Positions 36,954-45,499 of a stretch of DNA of 64,000 nucleotides are shown in pieces. Location: contig JAEYMU010000007.1 in the NCBI GenBank assembly GCA_023407175.1, forward strand, positions 33,982 through 97,981, given 5' to 3'. The DNA comes from Bacillota bacterium (GTDB lineage: Bacteria > Bacillota_A > Clostridia > Lachnospirales > Lachnospiraceae). The notes beneath the pieces were generated by a model that worked only from the letters and a program-made list of their open reading frames with translations, did no database searches and had not been told where the DNA came from. The translations under genes were made by a program, and so were the position numbers. Position 1 is the stretch's first letter; the number at the start of each line of letters is the position of its first letter.

Positions 36954-38054
36954 ATGTATAAGGTCTTAATTGTAGAGCCGCAGGAATTTTCCTTAAAAGC
37001 ATTGTTGAATCTCCCTGTCTGGGGAAAGGGACAGGAGGGTTTCGTCTGTACAAAGACAGCCTCCAATGGCGAGGAAGCTCTCACCTTGCTGCAAACAATG
37101 GAGTTTGATCTGGTGCTCACCGAAATCAACCTCTCCATTTTTGACGGACTTCAGCTGTTAAAACAGATCCATAGGGACAACGAAAACCCGCTGATCGCAT
37201 TTATCAGCGATATTGTTTCCTTTACTTATGCAAGAGAGGTTTTTATCTATGGAGCCTTTGATTATCTGGCCAAGCCGGTGAATAAGGAAAATATACAGGC
37301 CCTGTTCCATCGTGCGTCAGAAAAATTAGCAAAGCAGAAAAAACACCTGTCTGCTTCAGCAGATGCCTATTCCGAATATCAGGCCTATTTTACCAGGGAA
37401 CAGGTTCAGAATATTACCAACAGATTTACTCACAAGGATAAAAGAGTTCTTGATCGGCTCCATAAAATGATGATAGCCCTGTATCATTCAAAGGAATCAT
37501 CACAGGCCCCGGACCTGCTGGCCAATAAGCTTTTTATTACAATTACGGAAGAGCTTTTTTCAAAGCATGACTGGCTTTCCCTGTACATACCGCGAGATTT
37601 TCACAAACGGCTGGATTATCTAATTCTGCATGATTCCAATAATTTTTCTGATTATTATCTGCGAAAGTTCACCTGTTTATTTAAGCTGTATTGCCAGCTC
37701 AATCCTGATTTTCAGGATGAAACATTGGTCAAGATACATTTGTATATTCTTAGACATCCGGAGGAAGATTTAAAGCTGACCTATATCGCCAGCAAATTTT
37801 ATTTGAATCATACCTACCTAAGCAACCTCTTCAGCAAGAAGTCAAGCATACATTACTCTCAGTTTGTGACGCTGGTTAAATTGAAAAGGGCGGAATACCT
37901 TCTTAATTACACCACACTCCCCGTAATTGATATCGCCTATCAGCTTGGTTATAAAGATCTTCACTACTTCATACGAATTTACAAAAAGACAATAGGGAAA
38001 TCACCTGCCGAATATAACAGAGAGGATTATTATTATCCCGATTATTCTATTTAA
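36954..38054 (+). CDS. AraC-type regulator with pseudo-receiver domain
   Basis: A 366-residue protein: receiver-like domain (residues 1-120), helical middle, and C-terminal AraC DNA-binding domain (about 265-360, LTYIASKFYLNHTYLSNLFSKKSS ... IAYQLGYKDLHYFIRIYKKTIGKSPAEY). In the receiver the phospho-acceptor place reads VLTEINL, with Glu57 instead of Asp; the Lys of AKPVNKEN is kept. No histidine kinase gene is near. The ATG at 36954 follows GAGGTG. It is divergent from the nitrogenase-like genes and is their likely regulator. Confidence 0.88.
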   Translation: MYKVLIVEPQEFSLKALLNLPVWGKGQEGFVCTKTASNGEEALTLLQTMEFDLVLTEINLSIFDGLQLLKQIHRDNENPLIAFISDIVSFTYAREVFIYGAFDYLAKPVNKENIQALFHRASEKLAKQKKHLSASADAYSEYQAYFTREQVQNITNRFTHKDKRVLDRLHKMMIALYHSKESSQAPDLLANKLFITITEELFSKHDWLSLYIPRDFHKRLDYLILHDSNNFSDYYLRKFTCLFKLYCQLNPDFQDETLVKIHLYILRHPEEDLKLTYIASKFYLNHTYLSNLFSKKSSIHYSQFVTLVKLKRAEYLLNYTTLPVIDIAYQLGYKDLHYFIRIYKKTIGKSPAEYNREDYYYPDYSI

Positions 38055-38098
38055 AAAAAGGAAAGCAAATGCTTCCTTCGCATTTTGCTTCCTTTTTT
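38055..38098. terminator. Bidirectional terminator between the regulator and the ABC genes
   Basis: AAAAAAGGAA and GCAAATGC pair with GCATTTTGC and TTCCTTTTTT. A tracts and T tracts on both sides fit the two converging genes. Confidence 0.85.
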
Positions 38099-38762
38099 AT
38101 TGTTTGTTCAATATGCCGGCTTCCATTCGATATGTTGCATCGCTATAGCCTGTTGCATCTAAATCATGTGTGACCAATAAGATCGCCGTTCCCTGCTTTG
38201 CGATCATTTGAAACAGTCGCATAACCTCCTGCGTATTTTCAGCATCCAGATCACTGGTTGGTTCATCCGCCAGCAGTACAGCGGGCCGGTTCATCAATGC
38301 TCTTGCGATTGCCACTCTTTTCAATTCTCCGCCGGAAAGTTTTTTGGGATAGCTATTTGCCAAATGCTCAATCCCCACTTGAGAGATTAATTCCGTTGCC
38401 CGCTTTGTTGCATCCTCCTGCCTCGGAAAAAAATAAAAGGGCAGCTTTACATTCTCCAGTACAGTCAGGTTCGCCAAAATGCTCTGTCCCTGTGCAATAT
38501 ATCCGAAGCGGGAATTACGAAGATAGGAAATTTTACGGTCTGTTAATCCGAATATATTCTGTCCATCCAGCCAAATCTCTCCCCCCGTAGGCGATAGCAG
38601 TCCCGCAACCAGATTAAGCAGAGTACTTTTTCCGCTGCCGGACCTGCCGGTTATGCTAAGGAAATCTCCCTGGATAACATTCAGATTTATATCCTTTACC
38701 GCGTAAAAAGCTTTTCCTCCCCTGCTAAATTCTTTCTGCAATCCTTTTATTTCAAGTGTCAT
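38097..38762 (-). CDS. MacB/LolD-type ABC transporter ATPase
   Basis: A 221-residue ATPase with Walker A GRSGSGKST, signature LSGGELKR, Walker B VLLADEPTSDLD and switch His in THDLD. It belongs to the group that works with FtsX-type permeases. It follows that permease gene by two bases and is last in the block. It may drive export or mechanotransmission; the cargo is unknown. Confidence 0.9.
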   Translation of the reverse strand: MTLEIKGLQKEFSRGGKAFYAVKDINLNVIQGDFLSITGRSGSGKSTLLNLVAGLLSPTGGEIWLDGQNIFGLTDRKISYLRNSRFGYIAQGQSILANLTVLENVKLPFYFFPRQEDATKRATELISQVGIEHLANSYPKKLSGGELKRVAIARALMNRPAVLLADEPTSDLDAENTQEVMRLFQMIAKQGTAILLVTHDLDATGYSDATYRMEAGILNKQ

Positions 38763-38764
38763 AT

Positions 38765-39976
38765 CTATTCGCCCTCCCGCAGGATCAAATAGGTCTGCGT
38801 ACAGCTGATCTTTATCGCTGAATACGCAGAAGCCAGGGGTCCTATTCCAATGGTCAGCGCAAAGGTAACCGCCAGGACTGCCACTATGGTAAATACTGTT
38901 GGCTGCAGGTACGGCAATCCCAGCCTGTCACTAATGTATACTTGAAAAGGGAAAAGGATGGAAGAGGAAAGCAGAATGCCGGCAATTCCTCCCGCACCAC
39001 TGATATATACAGCTTCCAGTAAAAGAATGGCTGTCAGTCTGCCCCTGGTGGCTCCCAAAGTTCTAAACACGCCAAACTCCTTTTTTCTTTCATTGGCCGT
39101 AATAGAAAACATGAGAAATAAAGCAATCAATGCAATAGCGAAAAACATAACAGCAAAGATACCTATAATCACTGCAAGACTCTCTAAATTATCCGCTATC
39201 CCGGTAAACATGCTCTGTGTTTCTATAATCCGAACCCCTCCTAGCTCCTTTCGGATATCACGAATAAGAACCTTCCTGTCATAACCATCCTCCGCCTTGA
39301 TAAGCACTGAGGATATGGCGTACTCCGGATTTACATCTTCCAAAAAAGACTGTCCTGCCCTTTTCGCTCCCTCAAATAGCTTTTCCACAGTATTCATATC
39401 TGCAAAAACAGCCTGATCCAGCCCTGTCCCTGTTTTTTCAAATCTTGCCGCTATCTTGTAATATTCACCATAAAACTTGATAGCTGACACATTTTCTACG
39501 TTAATATCACTTCCGATCATAACGGCACCTTCGGACAATTCTCCATCGTATATCTGAGCAATCCAAGGCTGTACCGTAAAATCTGTCTCCGGGTCAAAGC
39601 CAATCAGCTGGACCGGCACATCACAGCATTCCGCACTCAGAGATGTAAGAAAAAACTGAGCCGTAACCTGTGATACACCGTTCAATCGAGAAATTTTTTC
39701 TTCCACCGATCGATTAAAATAGAAGCAGCTTGGTTCTCCCTTCAAAAGAAGATCCTCCATACCCTTATCATTCTCCAGTGGGACTACAATCAAATCCGCT
39801 CCAAGTCTTAATTTCATGCTCTTTAAACCATTTCTCAGACTGAGGGAAAGTATTGTCCCGCCAAACAGAACAAAGGAAAGCATTGCCACCAGAATGATAA
39901 GGCCTGCTGTACGTGTAGATTTTCTTCGGATATTCAGCCAGGCCAGGCGACCAGCTGACAAGCTTTTCTGTTTCAT
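38765..39976 (-). CDS. FtsX/MacB-type ABC permease
   Basis: A 403-residue permease: one N-terminal membrane helix, a large outside domain (about 60-270), then three helices at the C-terminus (AVIIGIFAVMFFAIALIALFLMF, LEAVYISGAGGIAGILLSSSILF, VFTIVAVLAVTFALTIGIGPLASA). This is the MacB core topology. The ATG at 39976 overlaps the stop of the preceding gene in an ATGA, so translation is coupled. Two in-frame earlier starts are less likely. Confidence 0.88.
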   Translation of the reverse strand: MKQKSLSAGRLAWLNIRRKSTRTAGLIILVAMLSFVLFGGTILSLSLRNGLKSMKLRLGADLIVVPLENDKGMEDLLLKGEPSCFYFNRSVEEKISRLNGVSQVTAQFFLTSLSAECCDVPVQLIGFDPETDFTVQPWIAQIYDGELSEGAVMIGSDINVENVSAIKFYGEYYKIAARFEKTGTGLDQAVFADMNTVEKLFEGAKRAGQSFLEDVNPEYAISSVLIKAEDGYDRKVLIRDIRKELGGVRIIETQSMFTGIADNLESLAVIIGIFAVMFFAIALIALFLMFSITANERKKEFGVFRTLGATRGRLTAILLLEAVYISGAGGIAGILLSSSILFPFQVYISDRLGLPYLQPTVFTIVAVLAVTFALTIGIGPLASAYSAIKISCTQTYLILREGE

Positions 39977-40386
39977 ACAGAGCCTTCTTTCCTGTCCGCA
40001 TTCCATAAATACCATATGTTAGCAGCAGCAAGCAGCAGGGTCAATATTCCCAACAAACCAAGAGCCGGTAATGTAAGTGCATGACATCTCATGTGGATAC
40101 CGGCGCACACACCAATGAGTGTACTCGCCACCAGAATAACAAGAATAGCATTCAAACCAATGGCAATGCTGATACCGATACGAATTTGCCTTGATGCCAG
40201 TACAATCAGAAGAACCCCTAAGGTTGCAATAATCACGCCTATTCCAAGCTCTGCCAATGCGGTCCAGTGGCATTTCATATATTTCCCATCCATAGCCTCG
40301 CACACAGGAAAGAAAGTGAGTGGGCCAACTGCTTCTAAAAGTCCAAGAAGGGTAAATAATATGCCGGAGAATAATCTATTTCTCAT
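39973..40386 (-). CDS. DUF4418-like small membrane protein
   Basis: A 137-residue protein with four hydrophobic helices, starting MRNRLFSGILFTLLGLLEAVGPLTFFPVC and with CHWTALAELGIG and HMRCHALTLPALG. It resembles the DUF4418 family, which often accompanies FtsX-type transporters. Paired cysteines face its loops. An AAAGGAG site inside the end of the upstream binding-protein gene couples the two. Confidence 0.7.
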   Translation of the reverse strand: MRNRLFSGILFTLLGLLEAVGPLTFFPVCEAMDGKYMKCHWTALAELGIGVIIATLGVLLIVLASRQIRIGISIAIGLNAILVILVASTLIGVCAGIHMRCHALTLPALGLLGILTLLLAAANIWYLWNADRKEGSV

Positions 40387-40388
40387 AT

Positions 40389-41543
40389 TTACTCCTTTGC
40401 TTCCAGGAACTGATTCGGATCCTTGGGTGCCTCGATATTGGTAATATCCAGCCCGTCTGCCACCCCATCAAGGAAGATATAGCTGCTTTCTGCAAGGGTT
40501 GCTTCATCCGTATCTTCCTTAAGAAGCTCCAGAGTTTTTGCGTCATTAAAGTTGCGGTATATGGCTTCCTTTAAGCTGGTTAAAGAGGTTGGGAACTGAT
40601 AGGTAAGCAGCAGCTCCTTGTTGACCTCTACCTCGCCTAACGCATAACCTTGTGCTACCTGAATCTCTGCTGCCAGTTCAGGATTTTCTGAAATCCAAAT
40701 GGACGCTTTCTGGATGGCGGTGCAAATCTTAGCCAGTCTCTGAGGACTTTTCTCAATCACACCTGTACTGGCAAATAATACGCAGCAATTCTCATCTTTC
40801 AGTCTTTCATCGGTAGAGGTATCAAAAATAATTCGGACTCCTTCCTCCCGTTCCATAATTTTTGCCTTATAATCACCAAGGGCTATGACATCGACTGCTC
40901 CATTAAGCAGCGCCTGCTGAATCGTATCTGCATCATATACAACAAATTCTACATCATCTGCTGACAACCCCTCATAATTCAGCGCACGAAGGGCAGCAAT
41001 ATGGTTGGAGGAGGACAGCTGGTTCACACCGATGGTCTTTCCCTTCAAATCCGCTGTGGATTTAATATCGCTGTCACCGCGGGTTACCAGAGTAATACAC
41101 CCCGTATGAAGTCCTAAAATCGCTTTTGCTTCCAGACCGTTATCCAGGGGCTGAAGCATGCCTGCTATCAGACCGATGACCAAATCCGCCTTATTTGTGG
41201 AAATAAGCACTGCACCTGTTTCACTTCCCGCATCAACAAATTCATAATCTACACCTTCTACCAAGCCCTCTGCCTCATAAAAGCCTAACAAATAGGCAAG
41301 CTGTGTCTGCACCTGGCAGGTTCCTTCAAAGGTATTTACAATTCTGATCGGATCTCCGGTTTCAGCAACTGCCACATCCTCATTCTCAGAAGCTGTTGTA
41401 GGAGCCGCCTGTGTCACTGTTGTACTTTCACCTTCCTTAGTAGTATTTACCGTTTCCTTTGCCGAACTACAGCCCGTTAAAATCACCGCTGCCGCCACAA
41501 TTGCCATGATTTCTGCTATCAGTTTTTTTATTATATTCTTCAT
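40389..41543 (-). CDS. ABC importer substrate-binding lipoprotein (TauA/NMT1 type)
   Basis: A 384-residue lipoprotein; the signal ends in ILTGC near residue 24, followed by a Thr/Ser/Glu-rich linker. The body has the two-lobe pattern of the sulfonate/nitrate/thiamine-precursor binding proteins (DLKGKTIGVNQ, ALLNGAVDVIALGD, ENPELAAEIQVAQG). The ATG at 41543 replaces a longer start because the signal peptide begins there. With the ATPase and permease upstream it forms an importer. The ligand is not known; an organosulfur compound is an inference from context. Confidence 0.88.
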   Translation of the reverse strand: MKNIIKKLIAEIMAIVAAAVILTGCSSAKETVNTTKEGESTTVTQAAPTTASENEDVAVAETGDPIRIVNTFEGTCQVQTQLAYLLGFYEAEGLVEGVDYEFVDAGSETGAVLISTNKADLVIGLIAGMLQPLDNGLEAKAILGLHTGCITLVTRGDSDIKSTADLKGKTIGVNQLSSSNHIAALRALNYEGLSADDVEFVVYDADTIQQALLNGAVDVIALGDYKAKIMEREEGVRIIFDTSTDERLKDENCCVLFASTGVIEKSPQRLAKICTAIQKASIWISENPELAAEIQVAQGYALGEVEVNKELLLTYQFPTSLTSLKEAIYRNFNDAKTLELLKEDTDEATLAESSYIFLDGVADGLDITNIEAPKDPNQFLEAKE

Positions 41544-41641
41544 AATATCCCTCTTTCCCTTTTTTTGTATATGCATGGCTTAGTTCCAAGCTTTCTAGCC
41601 TTTTGCACAGATAAAATATATTTTAAGAAGCCTATTGAGAC

Positions 41642-42454
41642 TCAGATATTATAATCCACTGTTGTCTCTTTGCCGGTATAATTCAGTACCTGTAGTATTT
41701 TAGAACGTAAATTCAGGAAATCCACACTGTCTCTCTTTCTTCCATATCTTTCATTTCTGCCGATATCCACCTTTATGATCGTCTCAATTTTGGCTGGTCT
41801 CGGTGTCATGACAAAAATACGATCACTTAAATATACCGCTTCATCCACATCATGTGTCACCATAATCATAGTGGTCCCCCGTTCTACCCAGATACGCAGA
41901 AGCTCATCCTGCATATTCATCCTGGTAAAGGCATCCAAAGCCCCGAAAGGCTCATCCAGCAGCAGCACCTTAGGGTGATTTACCAAAGCTCTTGCCAGAC
42001 CGGCTCGCTGTGCCATACCTCCGGATAAATGATGTGGCAATGCCTTCTCGAAACCCTCCAGCTTTACCAGATGAATAAATTCCTTTACCTCTTTCTTCTT
42101 CTCATTGTATACATGTCTCGTCTTCAGCCCGAATGCGATATTCTCATAAATGTTCAGCCAGGGGAACAGGGTCGGATCCTGGAATACAAGCCCTCTTTCA
42201 TAGCTTGGTTTTATAATTTTATCTCCGTCCAGATAAATTTCCCCTTCCGTGGGCTCAATCAACCCTGCAACCAGTCTTAAAAAGGTGGACTTTCCACAGC
42301 CGGATGGTCCGATCAAACAGATAAATTCTCCCGGGCTGACGTCCACATTTACACGATCCAGAGCAATAATAGTTTCCCCGTTCGGATCCAGGAACTCCTT
42401 TCTAACATCATGCGCTGTAATGGCTCCTGTTGTTCCTACTGCTTCTTCTACCAT
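41642..42454 (-). CDS. ABC importer ATPase (TauB/SsuB type)
   Basis: A 270-residue ATPase with Walker A GPSGCGKST, Q-loop VFQDPTLFPWLN, signature LSGGMAQRAGLARAL, Walker B VLLLDEPFGALD and THDVDEA. This sequence style is that of TauB/SsuB/NrtD ATPases. The ATG at 42454 follows AGGAGGG and overlaps the end of the permease gene by seven bases. Confidence 0.93.
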   Translation of the reverse strand: MVEEAVGTTGAITAHDVRKEFLDPNGETIIALDRVNVDVSPGEFICLIGPSGCGKSTFLRLVAGLIEPTEGEIYLDGDKIIKPSYERGLVFQDPTLFPWLNIYENIAFGLKTRHVYNEKKKEVKEFIHLVKLEGFEKALPHHLSGGMAQRAGLARALVNHPKVLLLDEPFGALDAFTRMNMQDELLRIWVERGTTMIMVTHDVDEAVYLSDRIFVMTPRPAKIETIIKVDIGRNERYGRKRDSVDFLNLRSKILQVLNYTGKETTVDYNI

Positions 42455-43449
42455 TTTACAATGCCCTCCTGCCATGATAATAATTTATCCCTGATTCGAA
42501 ACTGTAACGTCACCAATATGTAACAGAAGATAGCAATGATAATTAATCCTGCATATACATTGGCATAGGCAAGCATCTGCTTCTGCCAGTTAACATACCA
42601 GCCAAGTCCCGACTTACATCCAATCATTTCTGCCGCCATCAATGCAACAAAGGAAGAACATGTGGCATTAAAAAAGCCCAGGAAAATGGATGGAGCAGCC
42701 GCTGGAATTGCTATTTTAAACAAATTCTGCCGATCATTTGCTCCCAGAGTCGACGATACTTCAAAGTATGCCTTATTCACCCCCTGAATACCGGAGCACG
42801 TCAAAATCGTAATCTGAAACCATACACCAAAGGCTATCAAAAACACTGCTGCCGACTTTGCGGTCGGAAATACCACCAATGCCAGCGGTGTCCATGTAGA
42901 GGAGGGAATCGGTCCCAGAATTCTGATTAACGGATATATCCAATAATTCCAACGCTTACTCCAGCCAATAGCAATTCCGCAGATCATTCCAAGAAAGAAT
43001 CCAATAATAATTCCCTTTACCAACAGTATAAAGGAGCTTCCGATACAGGTAACTAACAGCTCTGTATCTTCAAAAAACACCTGAAATATCCTGGATATGC
43101 TTGGGAAATATATCTGGGGAAGCAATAGCAGCTTGGCGGTAACCAAATTTAATAAGGTCAAAAAAATATACACTCCTACAAGGAAATAGCTTCGATATCC
43201 ATATTTATCCCGTATTTTCTCTATGAATACCGATAATATGGTAAGCAAGATTATCACAGCCAGAGAGATAAATAAAAAATAACGATAATACATCAGCTTC
43301 GGATATTTTAAATCTGCATTGTTCGGGATAAATATATCCGTTGCAATGGCAATCAGAACAGCTATTATCGGTATTATTGTTCTATAATCAAGTACTGTTC
43401 TATTTCTGGCTGTCGTTGCCGTATTCAGCACTGCCCCATTTACATCCAT
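42448..43449 (-). CDS. ABC importer permease (TauC/SsuC type)
   Basis: A 333-residue permease with an additional N-terminal part (three helices) before the usual binding-protein-dependent permease domain (about residues 135-330). The EAA loop reads EVSSTLGANDRQNLFKIAIPAAAPSIFLG. The gene is the first of the six-gene transporter block and has an upstream promoter at 43640-43668. Confidence 0.9.
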   Translation of the reverse strand: MDVNGAVLNTATTARNRTVLDYRTIIPIIAVLIAIATDIFIPNNADLKYPKLMYYRYFLFISLAVIILLTILSVFIEKIRDKYGYRSYFLVGVYIFLTLLNLVTAKLLLLPQIYFPSISRIFQVFFEDTELLVTCIGSSFILLVKGIIIGFFLGMICGIAIGWSKRWNYWIYPLIRILGPIPSSTWTPLALVVFPTAKSAAVFLIAFGVWFQITILTCSGIQGVNKAYFEVSSTLGANDRQNLFKIAIPAAAPSIFLGFFNATCSSFVALMAAEMIGCKSGLGWYVNWQKQMLAYANVYAGLIIIAIFCYILVTLQFRIRDKLLSWQEGIVKW

Positions 43450-43494
43450 ACTCTATATCCTCTCTTCTAACTTGTTTTTGTCAAATTATCAAGA

Positions 43495-43554
43495 TTAAGC
43501 ATTCCCACAGATTGCCTTTGCCCAGCCTACACAGCTTTTCAAATACTTCTTCAT
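43495..43554 (-). CDS. Candidate 19-residue leader peptide with two cysteines
   Basis: An ATG opens a 19-codon frame, MKKYLKSCVGWAKAICGNA, in the leader of the transporter operon. GGAAGG and GGGGG lie just upstream. It is between the promoter (43640-43668) and the permease start (43449). It could be a regulatory leader peptide, a tiny secreted peptide or chance; nothing identifies it. Confidence 0.3.
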   Translation of the reverse strand: MKKYLKSCVGWAKAICGNA

Positions 43555-43639
43555 ACCCCCAGTGCTTCCTTTCCTCTCAGGTGTATTGCTTTTATAATCC
43601 TTCGCAATACGACACTGATTATTTATAAATTGTGTATTA

Positions 43640-43668
43640 TTTATAAATGATTCTCCCAGGGAAGTCAA
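43640..43668 (-). promoter_or_regulatory. Promoter of the transporter block
   Basis: TTGACT, 17 bases, TATAAA on the minus strand. The leader to the permease ATG is about 180 bases. The stretch 43669-43803 shows no gene. Confidence 0.65.
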
Positions 43669-43803
43669 TGAAACAGCGGCATCGTCAAAATTTTGTAGTG
43701 CTTTATAAAAATTTTGTCTTTACTGCTAATTTTTTTCCTTTAAGGCCCAAAAATTCTCAATTATAAGAAACGCTGGATTTTTCCCATGTTTGGGCGCACA
43801 ACT

Positions 43804-43843
43804 ATAAAACGGGACCTTTGCCGAAGCAAAGATCCCGTTTTAT
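43804..43843 (-). terminator. Terminator of the DUF1540 gene
   Basis: ATAAAACGGGA and CTTTGC pair with GCAAAG and TCCCGTTTTAT around CGAA. Strong stem with T run on both strands. Confidence 0.88.
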
Positions 43844-43866
43844 ATCCTGTTTTTATTGCATTTTCA

Positions 43867-44046
43867 TTAATATGCCTGACCCTTGGGTGCAAAGGTTGCA
43901 CAGTCAGTCTCATCCGATTCACGAGCATTCCTAGGCTCTACATTGATTTTTTCTGCGGTACAGTGATCACCGTTCATATAGTATTCACAAGTGTTCACGA
44001 TACATTTAATACCCTCATTGGGTTTATCCATTTTCTTTACTGACAT
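43867..44046 (-). CDS. DUF1540 small cysteine-rich protein
   Basis: A 59-residue protein, too short for many gene callers. It has the DUF1540 pattern IKCIVNTCEYYMNGDHCTA followed by ETDCATFAP, with four conserved Cys that may bind metal. The ATG at 44046 follows GGAGGTAAGGCT. It has its own terminator. Its function is unknown; such proteins are common in spore-forming Firmicutes. Confidence 0.9.
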   Translation of the reverse strand: MSVKKMDKPNEGIKCIVNTCEYYMNGDHCTAEKINVEPRNARESDETDCATFAPKGQAY

Positions 44047-44108
44047 AGCCTTACCTCCAAATAATGATTTGTTACCATATTATTATTTGCAGGGGGCGTA
44101 AGAAAAAT

Positions 44109-45413
44109 TCATCGGCTTTCTGAAAATTGCTCTGCAATTCCTTCTGCCATCATATCTCCCATCTCTAAAGCCTGTGCTTCTATATCATCAAATGCGTTAA
44201 TGCTGTCGCCGTATCTTCCGGCCAGCATCAAAGCAATATTGTCACCCAGAAGCTGCAGATGCTCATCTAACATTGCGCTCCAGTCGTCCGCATCCCAATC
44301 AGGATTTATACTTCCCAGAAGCTCTGCTATACTTTCCGCATTTTCCTGCCACCTTGTATTCGCCTCTGCTACAGCATTATTGTCACCTGCTTTGCCTGCA
44401 TTAATAATCTCGGCTGCAATTGCGATATGATCCGTAAATAACTGTTCAAATTCTCTGGCAAATTCATCTCCATAAAATGGCAGGAAAGCATTTGCAAAAT
44501 CAACCGGATTCCGCAATAATCTCTGCTGGATCAGCTGTGCTTCCGGAAGCTCATGAATAATTCCCATTGCTGCCATTCTCGTCCAATATACATGCTGTGA
44601 CCAAAGCAACCGCAAATAATCTCTTAAATCCTCTATATCCTCATCTATTCCATCCATATCATTCATATCTGTGTTGCCCCAGGAACTATTATTATTCATA
44701 CCGCCGGGCATCATCATTCCCGTGTTCCCAGTTCCCGTTCTTCCCGGCATCGTCATCTGGCCTCCGGTCGTTCCGGCTCCTCCGGGCATCATCATTCCCG
44801 TGTTCCCGGTTCCTGTCCTTCCCGGCATCGTTGTCTGGCCTCCAGGCATCATCATTCCCGTATTCCCGGCTCCCGTCCTTCCCGGCATTGTCGTCTGGCC
44901 TCCAGGCATTCCGGTTCCTCCGGGCATCATCATTCCCGTGTTCCCGGTTCCTGTCCTTCCTGGCATTGTCGTCTGGCCTCCGGGCATTCCGGTTCCTCCA
45001 GGCATCATCATTCCCGTATTCCCGGTTCCCGTCCTTCCCGGCATTGTTGTCTGGCCTCCAGGCATTCCGGTTCCTCCAGGCATCGTCATTCCCGTGTTTC
45101 CAGTTCCCGGCCTTCCCGGCATTGTCGTCTGGCCTCCAGGCATTCCGGTTCCTCCGGGCATCGTCATTCCTGTGCCTGTCGTTCCCATTCCACCCGGTGC
45201 CATCATTCCTGCGCCCGTAGTTCCGGTTCTTCCCTGTGTTGAAGGGTGAAGCTGATGACCCGGACTAATTTTAATTACCTGCCCTACAAGCAGATTTCTC
45301 GGATCTATGCCCGGATTCAAATCCATGATTGAATCGACTGTTGTATTGAACACCTGTGCCAACATCCATATGGTATCATATGGTCTGATTGTATATTGGA
45401 TTACCCCATTCAT
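44109..45413 (-). CDS. LysM protein with Met-Pro-Gly repeats and helical C-terminal domain
   Basis: A 434-residue protein. Residues 5-52 are a LysM domain (YTIRPYDTIWMLAQVFNTTV ... GQVIKI). Residues 82-231 are Gly/Met/Pro/Thr repeats of 26 residues. Residues about 250-434 form a helical domain (LRLLWSQHVYWTRMAAMGI, LLRNPVDFANAFLPFYGDEFAREFEQLFTDH, RWQENAESIAELLGSINPDW). It has no signal peptide, which fits a spore-coat or mother-cell protein better than a secreted one. The C-terminal family is seen in Firmicutes but has no known role that I can name. Confidence 0.8.
   Translation of the reverse strand: MNGVIQYTIRPYDTIWMLAQVFNTTVDSIMDLNPGIDPRNLLVGQVIKISPGHQLHPSTQGRTGTTGAGMMAPGGMGTTGTGMTMPGGTGMPGGQTTMPGRPGTGNTGMTMPGGTGMPGGQTTMPGRTGTGNTGMMMPGGTGMPGGQTTMPGRTGTGNTGMMMPGGTGMPGGQTTMPGRTGAGNTGMMMPGGQTTMPGRTGTGNTGMMMPGGAGTTGGQMTMPGRTGTGNTGMMMPGGMNNNSSWGNTDMNDMDGIDEDIEDLRDYLRLLWSQHVYWTRMAAMGIIHELPEAQLIQQRLLRNPVDFANAFLPFYGDEFAREFEQLFTDHIAIAAEIINAGKAGDNNAVAEANTRWQENAESIAELLGSINPDWDADDWSAMLDEHLQLLGDNIALMLAGRYGDSINAFDDIEAQALEMGDMMAEGIAEQFSESR
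44721..45170 (-). repeat. Tandem 78-base coding repeats
   Basis: Six units in frame in the LysM gene: five of 26 residues (GMMMPGGTGMPGGQTTMPGR plus TGTGNT) and one of 20 residues that lacks GTGMPG. The antisense strand is open too, giving false proline-rich ORFs. Confidence 0.92.
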
Positions 45414-45499
45414 TTAGAATACCATCACTTATTTTAGAAGTTCTATTTCAAATTATGATGCAGTGATGGAAAATGTTACACAGTTAACAAGGCTTTTCA

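Noticed and set aside
44721..45170. CRISPR-like array
   Set aside because: Units are contiguous coding repeats without spacers.
44567..45249. Two plus-strand ORFs rich in Pro, Phe and Ser
   Set aside because: They are antisense to the LysM repeat region; the repeats keep several frames open. The LysM gene is on the minus strand.
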